Below, in pieces: positions 1 to 7,442 of a DNA stretch of 20,098 nt (the stretch's first letter is position 1; every line of letters begins with the position of its first letter). The stretch comes from DAOMNN01 sp964404505 (lineage in GTDB: Bacteria > Pseudomonadota > Gammaproteobacteria > Burkholderiales > Rhodocyclaceae). The stretch lies in NCBI GenBank assembly GCA_964404505.1, contig CAYOKH010000032.1:1-20098 (forward strand), in the 5' to 3' direction. Both the position numbers and the translations under genes were made by a program. The notes under the pieces are model-generated. The model had not been told where the DNA came from. It saw only the letters and a program-made list of their open reading frames with translations, and did not search any database.

Positions 1-876
1 GGTGGGGCTTGCACCCACTGGAAAGCGCCGCCTTTGCACGGCGCACGCCATAACCAGCCGTTCCGATAAGGCGAGAGAATTGCCTATAAGCAGACGCCAC
101 GACCGATGACCAACGCGACTGATCATGAACCGCAGGCATTGCAAGAGGAACAGAGGCGGCTTGGCTGGACCTTTGATGTGCGCGAAACTCGGCGCTACGT
201 CATCTATGGCAGTGGCCGGCGTGCTGCGTGAGTCGTATGGCCAGCAAACTTCCGAAAGTATGCCAATCGATCATCAATCGGACTTTCGAGGAGAGAGACC
301 AAGGCAACGTAGTTATGTGGGAGGTGCTGTCCGCCCCGCTTGCAGGACAGTGAACGGAAAACCGATCCCGTCGAAGTGATGCGCTTTGCTCTGTTCCCGG
401 CCGATAAGCCGGGCCGCTTCATCGGACGAGCCGACAAAGCGTTGGATCAACTATCAAGGCGGCCCGGTGCGAGGCCGGCTAGTGTTCTCGTGAGCGCGGA
501 ATTCGACCCTGCCGCCGGCGTCGAGGGCGCGGTGCCGCCGGTTGAGCTTCGGCTCTCTGTAGGCTGGGTCGCAATGCCAGCGCCCACGCGTTGAGCGACG
601 TGGCCAACTACTACCTCGGTGCACGTTCCCGCAGACGAGAGCGAGTTCGCGTGCGGCGCAAAGTCACTTCGCGGCCGCCAAGTCCCAAACTCAAGCGCCT
701 GTTCCGTAAGTTGCTCGACGTCGATAGCGCGACCTTAGATCACTCTCCGGCAGGAGGCACGCGAAATGCGCGTCCCTCGAACTAGTGATGGCACGCATTT
801 CCCACATGGACACAACAGGATCGGCGAGCGCAACATTTCGGTTGGAAGGTCCCACTCGCGCACTGGGGAGGTAGCG
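1..876. other. Region without a convincing gene
   Basis: Short overlapping reading frames occur on both strands here (for example a plus-strand frame at 340-594), but none has a recognisable domain, a clear ribosome binding site or a composition that stands out from its shadows on the other strand. I see no tRNA, insertion-sequence end or repeat. The left end may be the decayed tail of something that lies outside the window. Confidence 0.5.
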
Positions 877-1447
877 ATGCGTCACGCTCGGCAACTCAGT
901 CCTTGGACGACACCAATCTTCGTCTTCGCTATCGCGCTCTTCCAGCTGCCCGCGGTCTCAGCGGTTGGCCTGTAGCGAAATTGGAGTGCTGGCGACACAA
1001 ACGGATGGGTGCAGAGTACGGCATCGAGCGTCGTCGTTCGCGATGTTGCCCTTGGCAACCCTTCCGGCTCGCTTGCCGTTCGCCGCGACTTCACCCCGCC
1101 AGGTCGGCATTCGCCTTGACGAGGGTCCGACGCATGCGCTCGGCATGGTCGACGTTCTCGCCATTGGATCGAAGACCCAAAGTCCTGAGATTGAATCGAT
1201 TTGATTGGTCGTCTATCACTACTTGCCGGAATGCCGGCTCCACTCTCACCAGGCTGATCCGAGACCTTCCACCGGTCCAGATCGCCACCCCTCAAATACC
1301 TGCGGGAGGTGACATCTTCGTGGAAGCGATGATTCCCAGGCAGGGTTGCTATCTCGGAGAGTCGGGCTGCCCCTTCGAGTTCCCGTCGATGCGACCTCCG
1401 CCATTGAAGAATCGGACAAGACGAACAACAGTGTCAGCGGTTCCTGA
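877..1447 (+). pseudogene. Remnant of a secreted CARDB-like protein
   Basis: An ATG at 877 preceded by a GGGGAGGT ribosome binding site opens with a textbook signal peptide: MRHAR, then a hydrophobic stretch, then a VSA cleavage site near residue 30. A TAG at 973-975 stops this frame at once. Read through that stop, the same frame continues with protein-like sequence (SAGDTNGWVQSTASSVVVRD) to a TGA near 1119. Protein-like sequence then resumes in another frame around 1255-1380 (DLPPVQIATPQIPAGGDIFV) and switches frame again to end with VPVDATSAIEESDKTNNS and a TGA at 1445-1447. The last part matches the usual ending of CARDB-like adhesion domains (an acidic E-S-D-[EK]-T-N-N-S turn). At least one stop and two frame changes are needed, so this looks like a decayed gene rather than one sequencing error. 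The joins are my reading and could be tested by alignment. Confidence 0.45.
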
Positions 1448-1809
1448 ACAGAGCGCCTTGCACTGCCTATCGATACAGCGATGACGCGCGTGAATATCGA
1501 GCGGCTGATAGAGACTGACCGGGCTCACAACCACTCGGGAATGCTTCGCTCCGTGGGCCAGGTAGAAACATAGGCATGCCGGTCTTCGTACGGTTGGTTC
1601 CAGTAGATGGACGCGAACACTGGCTTAGTAGGACTTGACTGTCGTTCCTGACGGAGTTCCGAACAGCGCTGCGTATGGAAACTCGATTGAGGGTTCAACA
1701 CATGAAGTGACCTAAGTTGTTTCACGGGCGGGTCGCCAGTTCGCACACCGGTCATCTTCGGCGCGGCCCTTCAAGATCTTCCATCCATCATCCGACTTCA
1801 TGAGGGAAC
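1448..1809. other. Intergenic region upstream of the GTExSPG operon
   Basis: No convincing gene is visible. The stretch should hold the promoter of the operon beginning at 1810, but I cannot pick a credible -35/-10 pair. The only clear signal is a GAGGGA ribosome binding site at 1802-1807, immediately before the start codon. Confidence 0.45.
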
Positions 1810-2790
1810 ATGAGCACTTCAACCCCTTCTTTGGCCGCCACAAAGGCAGTGTGGCGCACCCAAGCGATGTTCCGGGCCATGTCAGCTGACTATCTCTTGA
1901 GAGAGCAGTTCGCGACCGACCCCATCCAGATTTTTTATGACTATGTCCATGCGGACCAGGTGTCCGGCCTGGAGGCGGAAACCGCCAATCAGCTGATCTT
2001 CTCGGTGTTTTCAAACGTGACCCTATGCCGTTGGATGGGCACGTACTCCCGCCGGCTTGGCGGGAGAAGTCCGAGTCGACACGTGTTTGCTTCCCAATTT
2101 GCCGGCGCGATCGCCGCCTCGCGCGACCCGCTGGTGGCGCTAGCACTCGTGCGAGACGCGGCGGCGGATCGAAGCCAATTCGAGTTCCAAGCCAACTTCT
2201 TTCGGGCCGTGCTCGCGACCATGGGCGTGGGTGTGGTGGCTTCGGGAACTGAAATGAGCCCCGGGGGCGGCACTGAGATGAGCCCTGGTGGAGGCACCGA
2301 GATGAGCCCGGGCGCCGTTAGTCTGGCGGAGCGCGTGAATGCCGAAGTCAGGACCGCCAGCCGTTTCGCCGCCGAACTGCGAAGGGTCGAGGCCGCGGGT
2401 ACGGAAATGANNNNNNNNNNNNNNNNNNNNNNNNNNNNNNNNNNNNNNNNNNNNNNNNNNNNNNNNNNNNNNNNNNNNNNNNNNNNNNNNNNNNNNNNNN
2501 NNNNNNNNNNAGCCGTCGACCTGTTGAATGCGCTCACGGCAGCCTTGCGCCGCGCCGAGTTGTTCCTTGGCGAGGTAGCGCGCGCCGGGGGTACGGAGAT
2601 GAGCCCGGGCACCGGGACGGAAGTCAGTCCAGGCGGGGGCACGGAGGTCAGTCCTGGCGAGATACTCGGCAGCCAGTGGGGCGTGCAATTGCCTGCGTAT
2701 GTTGCGACGTCTCTGGGGGCCGTTGTCCGATATGCCACCCACCTGCGGCGACAGGGCGCGCTTTCCGTGAGCGGGCTGGAAGGCGAATGA
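1810..2790 (+). CDS. GTE[M/V]SPG-repeat protein, putative modified precursor or substrate
   Basis: I do not recognise this as a named family. The start at 1810 follows a GAGGGA ribosome binding site. Residues 1-145 form a mostly helical domain without a signal peptide; its early part (DYLLREQFATDP around 28-38) resembles the helical leaders of some peptide precursors, which is only an analogy. Residues 146-168 hold three copies of GTEMSPG separated by single glycines. A helical spacer (169-196) leads to a fourth copy that runs into the N gap. After the gap comes a similar spacer (235-260), then GTEMSPG, GTEVSPG and GTEVSPG (261-283), and a C-terminal helical tail. The frame is the same on both sides of the gap, but its true length, and so the protein length and repeat number, are unknown. 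The stop overlaps the start of the downstream oxygenase (ATGA). Five modification-type enzymes follow in the operon, which suggests the repeats are their target. A structural protein with repeated loops is the alternative. Confidence 0.85.
   Translation: MSTSTPSLAATKAVWRTQAMFRAMSADYLLREQFATDPIQIFYDYVHADQVSGLEAETANQLIFSVFSNVTLCRWMGTYSRRLGGRSPSRHVFASQFAGAIAASRDPLVALALVRDAAADRSQFEFQANFFRAVLATMGVGVVASGTEMSPGGGTEMSPGGGTEMSPGAVSLAERVNAEVRTASRFAAELRRVEAAGTEMXXXXXXXXXXXXXXXXXXXXXXXXXXXXXXXXXXAVDLLNALTAALRRAELFLGEVARAGGTEMSPGTGTEVSPGGGTEVSPGEILGSQWGVQLPAYVATSLGAVVRYATHLRRQGALSVSGLEGE
2245..2313 (+). repeat. Repeat block 1: three GTEMSPG units
   Basis: Three 21-base units (2245-2265, 2269-2289, 2293-2313) are separated by single glycine codons, giving a 24-base period. 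All encode GTEMSPG, but the codons differ (ACT/ACC, GAA/GAG, CCC/CCT/CCG), so the peptide is conserved while the DNA is not. This points to selection on the peptide. Confidence 0.95.
2411..2510. other. Assembly gap of 100 N inside the repeat gene
   Basis: The round 100-base length looks like a scaffolding placeholder. The left edge falls inside a GTEM-S unit beginning at 2398. The right edge resumes with A-V-D-L, which resembles the A-V-S-L that directly follows repeat block 1. The gap therefore most likely covers a second repeat block that the assembler could not resolve. Confidence 0.9.
2590..2658 (+). repeat. Repeat block 3: GTEMSPG, GTEVSPG, GTEVSPG
   Basis: Three units lie at 2590-2610, 2614-2634 and 2638-2658 with the same 24-base period; the single-residue linkers are T and G. 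The fourth residue is Met in one unit and Val in two, while G, T, E, S, P and G are invariant across every complete unit in the window. The unresolved gap is presumed to be block 2. Confidence 0.95.
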
Positions 2791-4064
2791 GCGTCGACGC
2801 CGCCGTCCTCGAGGCGCCCCCGGATGCCACCGAAAGTGCACCCCGAGAGCGGCAAGCGCTGGACCTCGTGCGCCGCGGCCGAATGGAACAGGCGGCCAAG
2901 CTTTGCCGGGCAGTCTTGGAGGAGGATCCGAACGGCCGGCGCTGGCTTGCCGACGAGATTGTTACGGCGATGGAGGAACGCAGCCTCGCTTTCGCTGGCG
3001 ATCTGGCTGCCGTCCTTACCGGGATCGAACGGGGCAGCGAATGGTTTCCAAGCTGGACAGGCACCGGCATCCGTCCCGTGCCCAATGCCCGCCTCTCACT
3101 TGGCAAGCTGCGCCACGATCTTGACCAGCTAAAGCACCTCTCGAGGCTCGGCGTATGCGACGCCCCGCTCGAGCAGATCGTACCTGCATACGAGGCCGTC
3201 ATTGCGCGGCTGTCACACCTCGGCCCTAACGGGCGGGCCCCGCTAAATGCCGAGGACGAGCACACAATTGGGCGCGCGTTCGCGCGCCTTGTCCATGTCG
3301 CTCACGCCCCGCGACTCGAGCGTGCGCTGTCGACGTCCTGGAACCCGTCACGGGTGGAGCACCGCTATCTTGAAGGCAGACCGAGCGTGGTAGTGATTGA
3401 TGACTTCCTTACCGGCGAGGCCTTGGACAGTTTGCTTCGGTTCTGTCAGGAGTCGACGATCTGGGCAGGCAATCGATATGCTAACGACCGACTGAGCGCC
3501 CTCTTCTTCACGGGCTTCAACGCACCGCTGATTCTGCAGATCGCCGAGGAGATTCGCGACGCGTTCCCTTCCCTCATCGGTGACCGCCACCCGCTGAGAC
3601 AGCTATGGGCATTCAAGAACACGGACTTCCTGCCACCTCACTCCACGATCCACGCCGACTTCGCAGCGATCAACGTCAACTTCTGGATCACGCCCGACGC
3701 CTCAAACCTAGATCCGTCTTCGGGCGGCATGATCGTATACGACCTAGAGGCGCCACTTTCTTGGGACTTCCGACAGTACAACGAGCGACCGGACCTGATC
3801 CGCGAGCTGATTGCTCGGCATCGACCCAAAAGCCTCCGCATCCCATATCGGCAGAATCGCGCGACTATCTTCAACTCCGACCTCTTCCACGCGACGGAGG
3901 CGGTTTGTTTCCAACCGGACTACCTCGGATGCCGCATCAACGTGACCATGCTCTATGGAGACCGCAGGCTTGACGAGCGCCACGTCGAGCCGCGCCAACC
4001 TACTGGCGAGGCACCCGCGTCCGCCGCGTGGCGTTCCGCTGCTTTTTCGCGCCGCAGGCGCTGA
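2787..4064 (+). CDS. 2OG-Fe(II) oxygenase with helical N-terminal region
   Basis: This is a predicted cytoplasmic non-haem iron, 2-oxoglutarate-dependent oxygenase of 425 residues. Residues about 18-60 resemble a TPR-type helical hairpin (RERQALDLVRRGRMEQAAKL), which might bind the partner protein. The catalytic domain starts near residue 190 (VVVIDDFL, typical of the prolyl-hydroxylase-like superfamily). The iron triad reads H289-x-D291 (IHADFAAINVNFW) and H368 (NSDLFHATE), with R383 (GCRINVTM) placed to bind 2-oxoglutarate. The ATG at 2787 overlaps the stop of the repeat protein as ATGA, which favours this start over in-frame ATGs upstream. Hydroxylation of a residue in the GTE[M/V]SPG repeats, Pro being the obvious candidate, is inferred from context only. 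Another substrate is possible. Confidence 0.85.
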   Translation: MSVDAAVLEAPPDATESAPRERQALDLVRRGRMEQAAKLCRAVLEEDPNGRRWLADEIVTAMEERSLAFAGDLAAVLTGIERGSEWFPSWTGTGIRPVPNARLSLGKLRHDLDQLKHLSRLGVCDAPLEQIVPAYEAVIARLSHLGPNGRAPLNAEDEHTIGRAFARLVHVAHAPRLERALSTSWNPSRVEHRYLEGRPSVVVIDDFLTGEALDSLLRFCQESTIWAGNRYANDRLSALFFTGFNAPLILQIAEEIRDAFPSLIGDRHPLRQLWAFKNTDFLPPHSTIHADFAAINVNFWITPDASNLDPSSGGMIVYDLEAPLSWDFRQYNERPDLIRELIARHRPKSLRIPYRQNRATIFNSDLFHATEAVCFQPDYLGCRINVTMLYGDRRLDERHVEPRQPTGEAPASAAWRSAAFSRRRR

Positions 4065-4073
4065 GACGAAAGC

Positions 4074-4811
4074 GTGATCGAAGCGCTGGCCAGCCATTCG
4101 TACCAGGGTCAGGACCTGTTCGTGGTCGAGGCGCTCGGCGGTCTCACCGGCGGCTACTTTCTGGATTCCGGCGCGTCCGATGGGCGTAAAGGCAGCAACA
4201 CGTGGCTGCTGGAGAACGTGTACGGCTGGAGCGGCATCTGCGTAGAACCGAACCACGAGTACTTCCTTCAGCTAAGGGCCAACCGCGCTTGCATCTGCTT
4301 GGACTGCTGCCTTTACGTTCAGGAAGGAGCGGTCGAGTTCCTAGAGGCGGCTGGCGTTTACGGCGGGATCATCGATGAGTACGACCCGACCCACCTTCAA
4401 TTCACTCGCCAGGTGCTTGTTCGCAGTTGGCCCGAAGGTGCTCCCCCGCCGACGGTGCGCAAGCATGCCCGCACTATCCGCTCGGTTCTGCGCAGCGCCA
4501 GCGCTCCCAGGATCATCGACTATTGGAGCCTCGACACCGAGGGTTCGGAGCTGGCTCTCTTACGCAGCTTTCCGTTCGACGAGTATCAGGTTCGCGTGCT
4601 GACGGTGGAGCACAACAACCGGCCGGTCCGCGAACAGATCTGGGGGTTCTTGAGAACCCGCGGCTATGCGCGAGCGCGGGACCTCGGCATCGATGACGGC
4701 TATGTCCTCGCGGGGAATACGAGCGGCGTTAGGATCGGTGAGGCGATTGGCACGTCCTGGCGGAGTGCCGCGTGGCGCAGTCGTCGCCGGGCTGGTGGAC
4801 GGACCACATGA
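4074..4811 (+). CDS. FkbM-family SAM-dependent methyltransferase
   Basis: The product has 245 residues and the hallmarks of the FkbM (Methyltransf_21) family. The SAM-binding motif I is FLDSGASDG (29-37), followed by W-S-G-I-C-V-E-P and an N-R strand, the motif SLDTEGSELALL (about 152-163), and the TVEHN motif near the end. Known FkbM enzymes mostly O-methylate hydroxyl groups of natural products or sugars. In this operon a plausible target is a hydroxyl installed by one of the three oxygenases, which is inference. The GTG start at 4074 is the only reasonable start after the upstream stop, 9 bases away. The stop overlaps the next gene as ATGA. The last 25 or so residues are arginine-rich and do not look like part of the fold. 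Confidence 0.9.
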   Translation: MIEALASHSYQGQDLFVVEALGGLTGGYFLDSGASDGRKGSNTWLLENVYGWSGICVEPNHEYFLQLRANRACICLDCCLYVQEGAVEFLEAAGVYGGIIDEYDPTHLQFTRQVLVRSWPEGAPPPTVRKHARTIRSVLRSASAPRIIDYWSLDTEGSELALLRSFPFDEYQVRVLTVEHNNRPVREQIWGFLRTRGYARARDLGIDDGYVLAGNTSGVRIGEAIGTSWRSAAWRSRRRAGGRTT

Positions 4812-5401
4812 CGCCCGATCTCTCCCAGCACCAACACGTCGTTATCCGACGGCTGATCGACGAGCGCTTGGCGCGGGTGCTCTACAACGTCCTGCTCTTG
4901 AGGAGTTGGAGGGGTGAGGCCAAGCATGACGGTCAGGCGCCAGCCGCCGACAGCCATTGGGGCGACTGCACTCTGGACGCAATGCTCATCGTGCTGCAGC
5001 ACGAGATCGAGCGCGTCTGCGGCTGCGCACTCCTACCAACCTACGCCTACGCTCGCCTCTATTGGTATGGCGACAGCTTGCCGCGGCATCGCGACAGAGC
5101 GGCTTGCCAGGTGGCCGCGAGCATTCATCTCGGAGCCAGCGGTGGCGGGGCACCGACAATCTGGTTCTCGCCCGATGTTGCCGTCGCTCAGCGAGCCGGG
5201 GACGCGGTGATCTACCTTGGCGACCGAATAGAGCATTGGCGCGAGCCGTTTCGTGGCGAGAACTTCGGTCAGTTGTTCCTGAACTATGTGTTTGCCGAGG
5301 GCGAGCGACGAGATTTGATTCACGATGGACGGCGCGCTGCCTTTCCGCCGTCGCTCTCCCGGGACTCGAGCGCGACACCTTCATCGGATCACATCGGATG
5401 A
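4808..5401 (+). CDS. 2OG-Fe(II) oxygenase, compact type
   Basis: The second predicted 2OG-Fe(II) oxygenase has 197 residues and is little more than the catalytic double-stranded beta-helix core. The triad is H94-R95-D96 (LPRHRDRAACQVA) and H143 in DRIEHWREPF. The string FGQLFLNYV that follows matches the final core strand of this superfamily, with R145 or R149 as possible 2-oxoglutarate ligands. The segment between the triad residues (SGGGAPTIWF, then the GDAVIYLGDR strand) is typical. It starts in an ATGA overlap with the methyltransferase and ends in one with the third oxygenase. It shares little sequence with the other two oxygenases beyond the triad, so each enzyme probably acts on a different position or substrate. 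Confidence 0.85.
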   Translation: MTPDLSQHQHVVIRRLIDERLARVLYNVLLLRSWRGEAKHDGQAPAADSHWGDCTLDAMLIVLQHEIERVCGCALLPTYAYARLYWYGDSLPRHRDRAACQVAASIHLGASGGGAPTIWFSPDVAVAQRAGDAVIYLGDRIEHWREPFRGENFGQLFLNYVFAEGERRDLIHDGRRAAFPPSLSRDSSATPSSDHIG

Positions 5402-6105
5402 GCTCGATCGCACTACGCCAGGACGGGCTGATCATCGTCGACAGTCTTCTCGGAACGAGCGCTTTCGCCACGCTGCGCGATCAAGTCGCGATGACCGACT
5501 ATCGTGGTGTGCACGAACAAAGGTGGGACCGGGTGTGGCGGCTCTGGGACGGCCATCCCCAGCGCGGGCCGTCCGTCTACTACGATCCCGACCGGCGCTT
5601 CGAGAAAAAGGGTGCGGTCTATCCGACCGGCAAGCCGATCGACCAACTTATCGACGCCGTGCGGACTCTTTCCGCGCTCCATCCCGAGATCGCCGGTAAC
5701 GAGTGCATCGATTGGGTCGCCCTTTATCTTTGTCCCTGGCTCTATCCAGTGGGTAGCGCGCTTTCACTTCATCAGGACTCGGCCAAGTACAGCGGCTCCT
5801 TCACTTACTTCGTCCACTCACGCTGGCAGCTCCACTGGGGTGGCGAGCTCATGGTCTATCCGCCCGCGGATCCGGCGCGCGCCTCCACGTCGTTGCCGAC
5901 AGCTTCACACGATCAACCTTGGATGTCCGACGACGGAACCGGCGAGGAGTCTTTGATTGGCGACATCGCTGTCGCGATATCCCCAAGCCCGAATCGGCTC
6001 GTGCTCATTGGTGAGGACCGGCCGCACCGCGTGACGCGGGTGGACCAGAATGCTGGAGCTCACGTGCGCGCCAGCATCGCCGGTTTCTTCCTCCGTGCAC
6101 CATGA
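5398..6105 (+). CDS. 2OG-Fe(II) oxygenase, prolyl-hydroxylase-like
   Basis: The third predicted 2OG-Fe(II) oxygenase has 235 residues. The N-terminal strand ALRQDGLIIVDSLL is the usual opening of this fold. The iron ligands read H125-Q126-D127 (SLHQDSAKYSGSFTYF) and H210 (EDRPHRVTRV). R224 (HVRASIAGFFL) sits 14 residues after the distal His, the normal spacing for the 2-oxoglutarate-binding Arg. W-G-G-E-L in the middle is a superfamily hallmark. Both ends overlap neighbours by ATGA, so translation is probably coupled along the operon. The substrate is unknown; the upstream repeat protein is the natural candidate. Confidence 0.9.
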   Translation: MSSIALRQDGLIIVDSLLGTSAFATLRDQVAMTDYRGVHEQRWDRVWRLWDGHPQRGPSVYYDPDRRFEKKGAVYPTGKPIDQLIDAVRTLSALHPEIAGNECIDWVALYLCPWLYPVGSALSLHQDSAKYSGSFTYFVHSRWQLHWGGELMVYPPADPARASTSLPTASHDQPWMSDDGTGEESLIGDIAVAISPSPNRLVLIGEDRPHRVTRVDQNAGAHVRASIAGFFLRAP

Positions 6106-6944
6106 CGTCAGTCGCGGACAAACAACCGATTGTTCGTCTGAGAAATGGCACGCCGATACCGCAGTTCGGACTCGGTTTGTGGCGCACGTCCCCGCAAGAC
6201 GCTGCCGAGGTGGTGCGGACAGCCATCGACGCCGGCTATCGCCTGATCGACACGGCCGCCGCCTACGGGAACGAACGTGGCGTAGGTAATGGCCTTCGCG
6301 CGGCAGGGCCGAACGCAGGAAACGTATTTGTCGCTACAAAGCTCTGGAACGATCAGCAAGGCTATGACCGCACGCTGCACGCTTTCGATGCAAGCCTCAA
6401 GCGCTTAGGGCTCGGCGCCATCGATTTATATCTGATTCACTGGCCGTCGCCAGTGCGCGGGCTTTACGTTGAGTCCTGGCAAGCGCTGGTCAGGCTTTAC
6501 CGTGAGGGCAGAGCCCGCTGCATCGGCGTGTGCAATTTCGAACCAGAGCACCTGCTGCGGATCATCGGCGAAACTGGTGTCGCACCGGCGGTAAACCAGA
6601 TCGAGCTGCATCCGAGGTTTCAGCAGAAGGACTTGCGCACGTTCCACGATCGCCTCGGCGTACGGACGCAATCATGGAGTCCTCTTGGGCAAGGCAGCGT
6701 TTTGAGCGACCCCGCGATCCGTGAGATTGCAGCGAGGCACAACAAGACGCCTGCGCAGGTGATCATCCGCTGGCATCTGGATAACGGGTTGATTGTCATT
6801 CCCAAATCTGCCAACGCTGAGCGGATGCGAGAGAACATCGACGTCTTCGACTTCAGCTTGAGCGGCGAAGATCTGCAGGGCGTCGCAGATCTGGACAAAC
6901 AGGATGGTCGCATTGGTGTGCATCCCGCAACTGCGCAGTTTTGA
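6102..6944 (+). CDS. Aldo/keto reductase
   Basis: An NADPH-dependent oxidoreductase of the aldo/keto reductase superfamily, 280 residues, the usual full length. The catalytic tetrad is complete: D50 and Y55 (DTAAAYGNE), K80 (ATKLWN) and H113 (LIHWP). Nicotinamide and phosphate-binding elements follow: CIGVCNF, NQIELHP, SPLGQG and the IPKSAN motif near the C-terminus. Sequence features place it with the 2,5-diketo-gluconate reductase-like branch. It starts in an ATGA overlap with the last oxygenase and closes the operon. A role in reducing an aldehyde or ketone made by over-oxidation of the repeat protein would fit, but a general housekeeping reductase captured by the operon cannot be excluded. 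Confidence 0.95.
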   Translation: MTSVADKQPIVRLRNGTPIPQFGLGLWRTSPQDAAEVVRTAIDAGYRLIDTAAAYGNERGVGNGLRAAGPNAGNVFVATKLWNDQQGYDRTLHAFDASLKRLGLGAIDLYLIHWPSPVRGLYVESWQALVRLYREGRARCIGVCNFEPEHLLRIIGETGVAPAVNQIELHPRFQQKDLRTFHDRLGVRTQSWSPLGQGSVLSDPAIREIAARHNKTPAQVIIRWHLDNGLIVIPKSANAERMRENIDVFDFSLSGEDLQGVADLDKQDGRIGVHPATAQF

Positions 6945-6959
6945 ACCGTGAAGTCGCCT

Positions 6960-7026
6960 CCATAGGTTAGCGGATGGTAGAGCGCTATTACAGACGAATG
7001 AAAAGGGTTCAAGCTCCTCCTAGCCA
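6960..7026 (+). other. Degenerate tRNA-like sequence
   Basis: About 67 bases resemble a worn tRNA. There is a D-arm core (TGGTAGAGC at 6975-6983), a T-arm core (GGGTTCAAGCTCC at 7005-7017, loop one base short) and a 3' acceptor-like CCTAGCC at 7019-7025, which pairs with only the last four bases of CCATAGG at 6960-6966. An anticodon-like stem of three to four pairs is present, but the base before the presumed anticodon is C rather than T. It is too damaged to be a working tRNA. It could be an integration scar next to the operon or chance resemblance. Confidence 0.22.
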
Positions 7027-7442
7027 TGTTGTCCCACTATTACTCCAAGCCGCTCGCGGCGCCAAGATCGCACCGTCGTTCGCCACCCTCCTGCGATTGC
7101 GGACGGATAGCCGATTGGCCAACCCCTGGTGGTTACGCTAGCGCTGCGTGCGTCAGAGTGCTGCTCGCGCACCAGCGGGAACTTGAACCGCATGAACTCG
7201 ACCCGGGCGAGTGAAACGAGCGGTGCGCGTACGCGCTCTATCAATGAAGACGGCCCGTACCATTTTGGCGGGGTAGCAATGCGCGCGACGCGGCAATTGG
7301 CGCATAGTGGAACAGCAATTGGCGATGCAATGCCGCGCGAGTTGTACAGGGAGCACCGAGGTTCGCATCGCGTCCGGTGTGATGTTCCGGCCGCCGATGC
7401 CACAGCGTAGCCGGGACGCACCAGAAGAAACGCGAGGGAACT
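7027..7442. other. Intergenic region before the glutaminase-like gene
   Basis: No convincing gene. Three small symmetries are visible: a perfect 12-base palindrome GCGCGTACGCGC at 7225-7236, and a 10-base direct repeat GCAATTGGCG at 7293-7302 and 7315-7324 whose copies start 22 bases apart, about two helical turns. These could be regulator sites for the gene at 7443. A GAGGGA ribosome binding site sits at 7434-7439. Confidence 0.35.

Noticed and set aside
340..594. Plus-strand frame of 84 residues near the left edge
   Set aside because: No ribosome binding site, no recognisable domain, and an equally open frame on the other strand.
2245..2658. Regular 24-base DNA repeats as a CRISPR-like array
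   Set aside because: Units are contiguous in frame with single-codon linkers and vary at wobble positions; there are no unique spacers.
1989..2855. Long minus-strand frame with repeated GLISVPPP-type units
   Set aside because: It is the antisense image of the GTE[M/V]SPG repeats; the plus-strand frame has the ribosome binding site, the operon coupling and the conserved peptide with variable third codon bases.
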